From an uncultured Ruminiclostridium sp. (lineage in GTDB: Bacteria > Bacillota > Clostridia > Oscillospirales > Ruminococcaceae): a DNA stretch of 64,000 nt. The stretch lies in assembly GCA_947594425.1 (NCBI GenBank), contig CANQED010000007.1:47922-111921 (forward strand), written 5' to 3'. Under the pieces are notes generated by a model. It worked only from the letters and a program-made list of their open reading frames with translations. It had not been told where the DNA came from and ran no database searches. Every line of letters begins with the position of its first letter. Position 1 is the stretch's first letter. Below are positions 44,420 through 52,024 of the stretch, in pieces. The position numbers and the translations under genes were made by a program.

Positions 44420-46891
44420 ATGAATTTTTTGATAATAGACGGAAACAGCATACTTAACCGCGCCTTTTACGGAATAAGGCTGCTGACTAATAAAAAGGGC
44501 GTTCCCACCAACGCGATAACGGGATTTTTAAACACCCTGCTTATGCTCGAAAAGGACGTTAAGCCTGACGGCATTGCTATAGCCTTTGACCTTAAAGCGC
44601 CGACATTTCGTCACAAAATGTACGACGGATATAAGGCCAACCGCCACGGTATGCCCGACGAGCTTGCACAGCAGCTGCCTTATGTCAAGGATATTATCCG
44701 ATATATGGGCATAAGGATAATAGAGAAAGAGGGCTACGAGGCGGACGACATAATCGGCACCATTTCGGCAAAATGCGCCGAGAGCGGCTGGGACTGCGTG
44801 ATATCTACGGGCGACCGCGACTCTTTCCAGCTTGTAAACGACCGCGTGACGGTAAGGCTTGCAAAGACGAGCGGGGACATATTTTACACCCCCTCTGTGA
44901 TAGAAGAGACCTACGGCGTATCTCCCCGACAGATGATAGAGGTAAAGGCGCTTATGGGCGACGCGAGCGACTGTATCCCGGGAGTTAAGGGCATAGGTGA
45001 AAAGACCGCCCTCGACCTTATCAAAAAATTTAAGAGCGTAGACGGAGTATACGAAAATATAGAGTCCTCGGATATATCCGCCTCGGTAAAGAAAAAGCTC
45101 TCTGCCGACAAGGATATGTGCTATCTCAGCCGTCAGCTTGCAATTATCGCGCTCGACGCTCCGATAGACTGCGACCTTTCGGGCTATAAGGAGGGAAGCA
45201 GAGACGACAAGGCGCTCTCAGAGGTCTTGACGCGGCTCGAAATGTTTTCCCTGCTTAAAAAGCTCGGGCTTAAGCCCGCCGATATAATAGAAGAAAGCAC
45301 TGAGGAGATAGATACCGACGCTCCTCAGCCCGACAGCGCCGACCTTGTATTTTATTGCGGGGGAAAAATATATAAGGGCACTGCGGGCAATGTCAGCGAA
45401 TTAATGGATATAGCGGGGTACCTTTCTTCCGATGTGCCAAAGCATACCTTTGACCTAAAAAAGCTGCTCGGCGATACGGGAATACAAAGCGCGTCAAACG
45501 TGACCTTTGACACCACTCTTGCGGCATATCTGCTCAGTCCCGATATGACGGATTATAGTATTGAAAAGCTTTGCGCCGTATACGGCGTGCCGTACAGCGA
45601 CGACCCGACCGAGCTATCGGTAGCTGTCAGCGCGCTTAATTTTAAGATGTACGGCAAGCTGTACAATCAGGATATGCTTAAGCTGCTCACGGATATAGAG
45701 ATACCCCTCGCGGCGGTGCTCACCGATATGGAGAAAGAGGGCGTGCAGCTCGACAGGCAGGGGGTAGAGAGCTTTGGCGTAATGCTATCCCAAAAGGCTG
45801 AGGAGGTACAGCGTACTATATACGACCTCGCGGGGGAAGAATTTAATATCGGCTCGCCTAAGCAGCTTGGGCATATACTCTTTGAGGTGCTCGGACTTCC
45901 GCAGGGCAAAAAGAACAGGAGAGGGTACTCTACTAACGCCGAGGTGCTCGAGCAGATAGCCGACAAGCACCCTATAGTGCCGCTGATAACCGAGTACCGC
46001 ACGCTTACTAAGCTGTACAGCACATATGTTGTCGGCTTGCTAAAAGTAGTGAGCGAGGACGGACGTGTGCATTCTACCTTTAAGCAGACGGAGACGCGCA
46101 CGGGTAGAATATCCTCCGTTGACCCTAATATACAGAATATACCGGTAAGAACGCCGCTCGGCAGAGAGATGCGCAGATTTTTTACCGCTAAGGACGGGTA
46201 TATGCTTGTGGACGCGGATTATTCGCAGATAGAATTGCGTGTGCTTGCGCATATATCCGATGATAAAATGATGAAGCAGGCGTTTATCGACAATGTAGAT
46301 ATACACACCGCCACCGCCGCGCAGGTATTCGACCAGCCCGTGCAGTGGGTGACCCCCGAGCTCAGGAGCAGGGCAAAGGCGGTCAATTTCGGCATAGTGT
46401 ACGGTATCGGCGCGTATTCTTTGTCAAAGGATGTCGGCGTATCTATGTCCGAGGCGTCAAATTATATTAAGCAGTATCTGTCAAAATATTCGGGCGTGCA
46501 TAATTATATGGAAAAGACCGCCTCCGACGCGGAGAAGAACGGCTATGTCACCACTATGTACGGCAGACGCAGGTATATTAAGGAGCTTGCCTCGCCTAAT
46601 AAGACGGTCAAAGCGCTCGGGCGGCGCATAGCTATGAATACGCCTATTCAGGGCAGCGCCGCTGATATGATAAAAATAGCTATGATACGGGTCTATAACA
46701 GACTAAAGCAAAGCGGTATCGACGCTAAGCTGATACTTCAGGTACACGACGAGCTTATCGTCGAGGCAAAGGCGGAGCAGGCAGAGCAGGCGGCGCAGCT
46801 GCTTAAAGAAGAGATGGAAAACGCCGTGGCTTTATCCGTGCCGCTAACGGTAGACGTCAATATAGGCAAGACGTGGTATGATACTCACTGA
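44420..46891 (+). CDS. polA: DNA polymerase I, proofreading motif apparently lost
   Basis: Fills gaps and removes RNA primers. The 823 residues hold a 5'-3' exonuclease (1-290, with DGNSILNRAFYGI, VISTGDRDSFQLV and GDASDCIPGVKGIGEKTA), a middle domain (about 300-440) and the polymerase (from about 450). The polymerase motifs are VDADYSQIELRVLAHIS (A), KAVNFGIVYGIGAYSLS (B) and QVHDELIVEA (C). In the middle domain the DxE of exonuclease motif I is not seen where expected, so proofreading is probably lost, as in many Gram-positive Pol I. ATG 44420 follows TTAGGAG. Its 3' end overlaps rimI by 14 bases. Confidence 0.95.
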   Translation: MNFLIIDGNSILNRAFYGIRLLTNKKGVPTNAITGFLNTLLMLEKDVKPDGIAIAFDLKAPTFRHKMYDGYKANRHGMPDELAQQLPYVKDIIRYMGIRIIEKEGYEADDIIGTISAKCAESGWDCVISTGDRDSFQLVNDRVTVRLAKTSGDIFYTPSVIEETYGVSPRQMIEVKALMGDASDCIPGVKGIGEKTALDLIKKFKSVDGVYENIESSDISASVKKKLSADKDMCYLSRQLAIIALDAPIDCDLSGYKEGSRDDKALSEVLTRLEMFSLLKKLGLKPADIIEESTEEIDTDAPQPDSADLVFYCGGKIYKGTAGNVSELMDIAGYLSSDVPKHTFDLKKLLGDTGIQSASNVTFDTTLAAYLLSPDMTDYSIEKLCAVYGVPYSDDPTELSVAVSALNFKMYGKLYNQDMLKLLTDIEIPLAAVLTDMEKEGVQLDRQGVESFGVMLSQKAEEVQRTIYDLAGEEFNIGSPKQLGHILFEVLGLPQGKKNRRGYSTNAEVLEQIADKHPIVPLITEYRTLTKLYSTYVVGLLKVVSEDGRVHSTFKQTETRTGRISSVDPNIQNIPVRTPLGREMRRFFTAKDGYMLVDADYSQIELRVLAHISDDKMMKQAFIDNVDIHTATAAQVFDQPVQWVTPELRSRAKAVNFGIVYGIGAYSLSKDVGVSMSEASNYIKQYLSKYSGVHNYMEKTASDAEKNGYVTTMYGRRRYIKELASPNKTVKALGRRIAMNTPIQGSAADMIKIAMIRVYNRLKQSGIDAKLILQVHDELIVEAKAEQAEQAAQLLKEEMENAVALSVPLTVDVNIGKTWYDTH

Positions 46892-47321
46892 TAAAGATCT
46901 TAACGACGGGCTTATTTCACATTTAGCCGATATAGAGAGGGCTTGCTTTTCAGACCCGTGGAATGAAAATAATATCCGCTCCGCAGGGCAAAGCGTGGGC
47001 GCGCTTATCGCCATATCGGATAAGGATAACGGCGGGTATCTTTTGGCGCGGTGCGCGGCGGACGAATGTGAGCTGTACCGTATAGCGGTCTTGCCCGAGT
47101 GCCGCCGCAAAGGGTATGGCTCAAGGCTTATCGACGAGCTTAAAGCTGAGTGCCTGTCGCGCGGTATCACAAAGATATTTTTAGAGGTAAGAAGCGACAA
47201 TTTATCAGCGATAAGGCTGTACGAGAGCAAGGGCTTTATCCTTTTAGCGGTAAGAAAAGGGTACTACAGCTCGCCGAGCGGCGACGCGCTAATATATAAG
47301 TTAGAGTTAGACGGGCAGTGA
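46878..47321 (+). CDS. rimI: Ribosomal protein alanine N-acetyltransferase
   Basis: A 147-residue GNAT enzyme that likely acetylates the N-terminus of ribosomal protein S18. The acetyl-CoA loop is VLPECRRKGYGSRLIDEL (about 74-91). ERACFSDPWNENNIRS at the start and YESKGFILLAVRKGYYSSPSGDAL at the end are typical of RimI. It starts inside the end of polA, so it is translationally coupled, and ends just before the peptidase gene. Other GNAT substrates are possible. Confidence 0.88.
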   Translation: MILTDKDLNDGLISHLADIERACFSDPWNENNIRSAGQSVGALIAISDKDNGGYLLARCAADECELYRIAVLPECRRKGYGSRLIDELKAECLSRGITKIFLEVRSDNLSAIRLYESKGFILLAVRKGYYSSPSGDALIYKLELDGQ

Positions 47322-47337
47322 CGAAAGGATGATGAGT

Positions 47338-50300
47338 ATGAGAAAGATTATTACGGCGATAATATCGGCGTGTGCGGCCGTTTCGGCGATATGTATATCG
47401 AGCATAACGGCGGCGGCGCAGTACGACCTGCCCGAGAGCTATAGCTCTGTAGACCTCGGGTACATAACCTCGGTCAAAAATCAGGGCAGCTGGGGAGACT
47501 GCTGGGCGTTTGCGTCTACAGCGGCAAGCGAGAGCTCGATAATAAAAGAGCACGGGCTAAACAGCGCTACCTTTGATATCTCCGAGAACCTTATGGCGTA
47601 CTTCATCACTCATCCTACCGAATACGGCTATCTCGGTCAGTCTGCGGATAAATTTACCTTTATCGGCTCGGATAAGAGCTCTTATCTGTCTGGCGGCGGA
47701 AACTGCGCGGCCGCGGCAATGCTGCTTATGAGCTGGGCAGGACCGTATGCCGAAAACCCCGAATACCCCTATTCGCTGAATTCTTCGCCCTCGATAGCGA
47801 GTAAGAATTTTTCGCAAAGCGAGTACCTTACTCTAAGAAATTCGGGGATAGCTAAGCTAACCGACTTTTATCTTGTAGATCACGACCTCGAAAACAGCAT
47901 AGAGCTTGTAAAGCAGCTTGTATACGACTTCGGCGCGGCGGCGACGAGCTATTATGAAAATAATGATTATGCAATCAAAGCGTCGGACGGCAGCTATTAC
48001 TATTATTATAACGGTAATTATAACGGCGACGTTGACCCCGACACAAACGAGGTATGGCACTCAAACCACGCTATTACCGTTGTCGGCTGGGACGACAATA
48101 TCCCCGCGAGCAGGTTTAAAAACGCCTGCGGCACGCCTAAGGGAGACGGCGCATGGCTTATAAAGAACAGCTGGGGAGACGGACTGCGCGACCACGGCTA
48201 TTTCTGGCTGTCATATTATGACGCGTCGATAGATACCACCGTTGCGTTTGATTATGCGTTGTCCTCGGATGATGATTATTATGACAATAAATACGAGTAC
48301 GACAGCTCGCCGAGGCTGTCATGGCTTGTATCGAGCGGCGACACTATGTACGGCGCTAATGTGTTTACCGTCGAAAATGACAGCGAGATATTAAAGGCGG
48401 CGTCGTTTTACACCGATACCCCTAATTCTTACCACGAGATAAAGGCTTATCTTCTTAACGGAAGCTCGGGCAGACTTATATCTCAAAAGGATATCACGGT
48501 CGATACCGCGGGATATTTTACCGTAGAGCTTGACGGGCAGCTATTGCATAAGGGCGACAAGTTCGTTATAGTGCATAAGGAATATATTAAGAACGGCAAC
48601 GCTAAGATGCACTTTGAGGGCTCGGAGGGCTCATTGGTGGAGGGCGTAGCCGTTAATGTAAAGCCCGCGATAAACTCGGGCGAGAGCTATTATTCCGTTA
48701 ACGGCAGGACATGGACGGATATGTCCGACCGCTCGGGCAATATAAGGATACGCGCTTATACCTGCGACGCTGGCAGCGATATCGACCCAGACCCTCAGCC
48801 TATAGAGATAACCTCCGATATGGTAAGTCAGATACCAGACACCGTATATTCGTTTACGGCTCAGACCCCCGCCGCCGCGGTGACATATCTCGGAAAGGGG
48901 CTGGTATCGGGTCTCGATTATGAGATAACCTATAAAAATAATATCGAGGCGGGAACGGCGTCGTACACCGTAAAGGGCATAGGCTCATTCTGCGGCAGCG
49001 TCACCAAAACCTTTAAGATAAATAAGCTTGATATTTCCTCGGCGATAATTTATTATGACGAGCAAAGGATACCTTATACCGGCAAGACGATAACCCCCTC
49101 AATAACGCTTATGCTGCCCGACGGCACACTGCTTACGCAGAATAAGCATTATAAGGCGGAATATGAGAATAATCTCTATGTCACCTATAAGCATTGCCCG
49201 TCTACTTTTACCAAGATAACCGCCATAGGAAGCTGCACGGGCAGTATAGTAAAAGAAAACGGCTTTATAATCGTACCGAATATGCCTGTCGGCCATACCT
49301 GCACATTTGTAGAAAAAGACCGTACCGAGCCGACCTGTACGGCAGAGGGCAGGATAAATTATATCTGTTATACCTGCGGCACAGAGCAGTATTCTGTTTT
49401 GCCCGCAAAAGGGCACAGCTATACCGCTAAAGTGATAGCCTCCACCTACGCGGCCGAGGGCTATACCGAGCATACCTGCTCGGTATGCGGGTACAGCTAT
49501 AAGGATACTTATACCGCTAAGAAAGTCCTATCGCTTGTCAGCGGTCTATACCTTAAAGGTCGTGCGGCAGACGCTCTCCGCCTCGCTTGGAATACGAACA
49601 CAAGTGCCGACGGCTATATAATAGAGCAAAAGGACGGCGCTAAGTGGGTGCGTATAGCTAAGCTCACTAAGAATACCACCACCGAGTACCGCATATCTAA
49701 GCTTAAGGCGGGCACGGCGTACAGTTTCCGCATTCGTGCCTACAAGATGGACGGCAAGACCGCGTTGTACAGCGGGTATACTACTATTTCGGCGAGGACT
49801 AACCCCTCGGCAGTATCGGGACTTAAGCTAAAGGGTCGTGCGGCAGACGCTCTACGCCTATCGTGGACTAAGAATACAAGCGCCGACGGCTATATAATAG
49901 AGCAAAAGGACGGCGCTAAGTGGGTACGTATAGCTAAGCTAACTAAGAATACCACTACCGAGTACCGCATATCCAAGCTTAAGGCAGGAACAGCGTACAC
50001 ATTCCGCATACGCGCTTACAAGATGAGCGGCAAGACCGCACTCTACAGCGGCTATAAGAGCATATCCGAGCGCACTGATCCTAGCGCGGTATCTGGCTTA
50101 AAGCTCAAAGCCTCAGCCACTAACGCTGTCCGCCTATCGTGGACTAAGAATACAAGCGCCGACGGCTATATCATAGAGATGAAGAGCGGCAATTCTTGGA
50201 CGCGCGTAGGTAAGATAACCAAGAACTCCACCGTCGAGTTAAGAAAATCGGGACTTAAGAGCAAGACTTCATACACATTCAGAGTAAAGACCTATAAGAT

Positions 50301-50358
50301 GTCGGGCAAGACCGCGCTATACGGTGCGGCTAAGACGATAACGGTAAAGACAAAATAA
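47338..50358 (+). CDS. Secreted C1 (papain-like) peptidase with three Fn3 repeats
   Basis: A secreted cysteine peptidase of 1006 residues. Of three clustered ATGs I chose 47338 (MRKIITAIIS) because GAAAGG lies at 47323-47328, about nine bases upstream; earlier ATGs are too close. After the signal peptide (1-27) comes the papain domain with QGSWGDCWAFAS (Cys55), SNHAITVVGWDD (His244) and LIKNSWGDGL (Asn277). A beta-rich segment (about 285-480), a domain of the MBG type (about 490-565) and a zinc-like or cysteine-paired segment (CTFVEKDRTEPTC onward) follow. Three 92-residue Fn3 repeats close the protein (from about 734). No sorting motif is seen, so it may be released or bind the wall through the repeats. 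Confidence 0.9.
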   Translation: MRKIITAIISACAAVSAICISSITAAAQYDLPESYSSVDLGYITSVKNQGSWGDCWAFASTAASESSIIKEHGLNSATFDISENLMAYFITHPTEYGYLGQSADKFTFIGSDKSSYLSGGGNCAAAAMLLMSWAGPYAENPEYPYSLNSSPSIASKNFSQSEYLTLRNSGIAKLTDFYLVDHDLENSIELVKQLVYDFGAAATSYYENNDYAIKASDGSYYYYYNGNYNGDVDPDTNEVWHSNHAITVVGWDDNIPASRFKNACGTPKGDGAWLIKNSWGDGLRDHGYFWLSYYDASIDTTVAFDYALSSDDDYYDNKYEYDSSPRLSWLVSSGDTMYGANVFTVENDSEILKAASFYTDTPNSYHEIKAYLLNGSSGRLISQKDITVDTAGYFTVELDGQLLHKGDKFVIVHKEYIKNGNAKMHFEGSEGSLVEGVAVNVKPAINSGESYYSVNGRTWTDMSDRSGNIRIRAYTCDAGSDIDPDPQPIEITSDMVSQIPDTVYSFTAQTPAAAVTYLGKGLVSGLDYEITYKNNIEAGTASYTVKGIGSFCGSVTKTFKINKLDISSAIIYYDEQRIPYTGKTITPSITLMLPDGTLLTQNKHYKAEYENNLYVTYKHCPSTFTKITAIGSCTGSIVKENGFIIVPNMPVGHTCTFVEKDRTEPTCTAEGRINYICYTCGTEQYSVLPAKGHSYTAKVIASTYAAEGYTEHTCSVCGYSYKDTYTAKKVLSLVSGLYLKGRAADALRLAWNTNTSADGYIIEQKDGAKWVRIAKLTKNTTTEYRISKLKAGTAYSFRIRAYKMDGKTALYSGYTTISARTNPSAVSGLKLKGRAADALRLSWTKNTSADGYIIEQKDGAKWVRIAKLTKNTTTEYRISKLKAGTAYTFRIRAYKMSGKTALYSGYKSISERTDPSAVSGLKLKASATNAVRLSWTKNTSADGYIIEMKSGNSWTRVGKITKNSTVELRKSGLKSKTSYTFRVKTYKMSGKTALYGAAKTITVKTK
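49537..50355 (+). repeat. Three Fn3-coding tandem repeats of 276 bp
   Basis: Units start at 49537, 49813 and 50089, each coding VSGLxLK... through ...KTALYSG. Units 1 and 2 are nearly identical in protein (for example DGAKWVRIAKLTKNTTTEYR in both) while the third is more diverged, so a recent duplication is likely. Confidence 0.85.
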
Positions 50359-50377
50359 AATAAGCTAATATAATCAC

Positions 50378-50410
50378 AAACCGTGGACTGAAATTCAGTC
50401 CACGGTTTTG
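50378..50410 (+). terminator. Rho-independent terminator after the C1 peptidase
   Basis: AAACCGTGGACT pairs with AGTCCACGGTTT (12 pairs, loop GAAATTC) followed by TTTTG. Confidence 0.9.
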
Positions 50411-50430
50411 GCTTTAGCAGTATATAACGC

Positions 50431-50450
50431 TTAAAAGGCGTAGCGCCTTA
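50431..50450 (-). terminator. Weak terminator of the GH26-like gene
   Basis: AAGGCG pairs with CGCCTT around a three-base loop; on the minus strand TTTTAAGC follows. It begins 18 bases after the gene's stop; the stronger hairpin at 50378 may also serve. Confidence 0.5.
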
Positions 50451-50467
50451 AAATTAACCAAGAAAAA

Positions 50468-51916
50468 TTATTTTACTATCGGGGCAAATCTTATCCTGAT
50501 GTCGGGCAGCTTGTGTATAGTGGTGTAGCTGTTTATCTGCCAGTCCTCGCCCTGCGAGGGGTCATTTACTCCGTCGGCGGGAGGAGCGAATATTTTTAGG
50601 GTGAACTCTTTTGCTCCGTCAAGCGGCTTTTCAAAAAATGCGGGCATAAGGTCTATCGTCTTAGCGGCGGGCGATTTATAAAACCACTTGCCGTTTATCT
50701 CCATCATAAGATTGAGCTTTTCGTCCTCGCCCGAGAATGTCACCTCGCAGAATACGGGGCTTTTTTCAAAAGAAAGCGGGATAGCGATACCCTCTGCGTC
50801 CTCGCTGCCGCCCCAGCGCAGCTTTATCGGGAGGCTTATCTCCTCGCCCTCGGTCATTTTCGGCATAAAGTAGTCGTCGTGTATTATCTCCTTATATGCG
50901 CCGAGCACGGGCTGCTCGATACCGCAGTCGGGGTTGTTTGGATCCTCTATCTCAAGCCCGAGCCGTCCCCTGTCGCGGAATTGATAGAATGTAAAGCCGT
51001 TGAACCAGCCCTGATCCTTGTCCTCTTTAAGCAGGCGGACAAAGTCCTTTACCATCTGCGCCTGATCATAAGGACCCGTAACATCGCCGTCGGCGTTAAA
51101 TTCGCTCATGACCATAGGCTTTTTCACTCCGCCGCATATCTCTTTATAACGCTTCTCGGAGAGCTTAGTCAGCTCATAAGTAGTCTCGACCTTGCTGCGT
51201 GAGAACGAATTTCCTCCCGCGTCCGCAACGTCAAAAGGCCAGCCCCAGTGCAGCGCCATATACTTATCCACCGACCATATATCGGCGACCTTTACCGCGG
51301 GGGCAAACTCCTCCTCCATTTCGATAACGCCGCCCTTTTCGGGGTGCTCAACGCCGCCTATGCAAAGGACAGTCTTTACGTTAGGCGCTTCTTTTTTGAT
51401 TATATTATGAAAACGGATGAAAAACTGCGCTATCTCGGCATAGCTTGCGCGCTTTGTAAAAGAGAACCAGTCGCCGGTGGCCTCGTGATTAATCCTCAGC
51501 TGCATACGTCCGTAGGGAACTAATTCGCGCGCTATTTGTATAAGATACTCGTCGGGCAGGGTGGGGTCTATCGTAAGTGTCAGTATGATATCTTGACCGT
51601 GCCGCCTTACGTCCTTCATACAGGTAAAAGGCTCGTCGTCTGTGGTGCCGCCTATTCCGCCCTTATAGGTAAAATAATCGTCATAAGGATAATCCCACTG
51701 AAATTTTATCTCCTTGTCGGCAAATGCGTAACGCGCTCTTTGAGGCCAAGTTTCGTCCTTAGGATAATAGCAATACATCAGATTGACGGCTCTGTGCGGT
51801 CTGCCGAGCTTATTGATGATATAATCCTGATTTACATATTCTCCTCTTTCGCTGCCGTCGCCGAGGTCAACGGGGCAGACAGCCGCGCCCATATGTATCT
51901 TCCGTGCTTTTTCCAT
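50468..51916 (-). CDS. Cytosolic glycoside hydrolase-like protein, GH26-related
   Basis: A 482-residue protein with a likely (beta/alpha)8 barrel (about 5-360) and a beta-sandwich end (about 380-480). Candidate acid/base and nucleophile are Glu145 in LRINHEATGDWFSF and Glu272 in MVMSEFNADGD, spaced and framed as in GH26 and other clan GH-A enzymes. The first also resembles the HE-x-GGWFW motif of the mannanase at 24474. There is no signal peptide, unlike that mannanase, so it would act on imported oligosaccharides, or its export is unconventional. I cannot assign a substrate. A promoter lies 63 bases upstream and it is transcribed alone. Confidence 0.72.
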   Translation of the reverse strand: MEKARKIHMGAAVCPVDLGDGSERGEYVNQDYIINKLGRPHRAVNLMYCYYPKDETWPQRARYAFADKEIKFQWDYPYDDYFTYKGGIGGTTDDEPFTCMKDVRRHGQDIILTLTIDPTLPDEYLIQIARELVPYGRMQLRINHEATGDWFSFTKRASYAEIAQFFIRFHNIIKKEAPNVKTVLCIGGVEHPEKGGVIEMEEEFAPAVKVADIWSVDKYMALHWGWPFDVADAGGNSFSRSKVETTYELTKLSEKRYKEICGGVKKPMVMSEFNADGDVTGPYDQAQMVKDFVRLLKEDKDQGWFNGFTFYQFRDRGRLGLEIEDPNNPDCGIEQPVLGAYKEIIHDDYFMPKMTEGEEISLPIKLRWGGSEDAEGIAIPLSFEKSPVFCEVTFSGEDEKLNLMMEINGKWFYKSPAAKTIDLMPAFFEKPLDGAKEFTLKIFAPPADGVNDPSQGEDWQINSYTTIHKLPDIRIRFAPIVK

Positions 51917-51978
51917 TAGTATGCCCTTTCTGCAATACGTTTTGTCCCGTAAGCTCCTTACGGAAAACTGCTGTGTTT

Positions 51979-52007
51979 AGTATAGCATAAATAAGCTTTA
52001 CTTGCAA
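51979..52007 (-). promoter_or_regulatory. Sigma-A promoter of the GH26-like gene
   Basis: On the minus strand TTGCAA (52002-52007), 17-base spacer, TATACT (51979-51984). A seven-pair hairpin (CCGTAAG/CTTACGG, 51947-51963) lies in the leader. Confidence 0.7.
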
Positions 52008-52024
52008 GGGGTGAGGATATTTTT

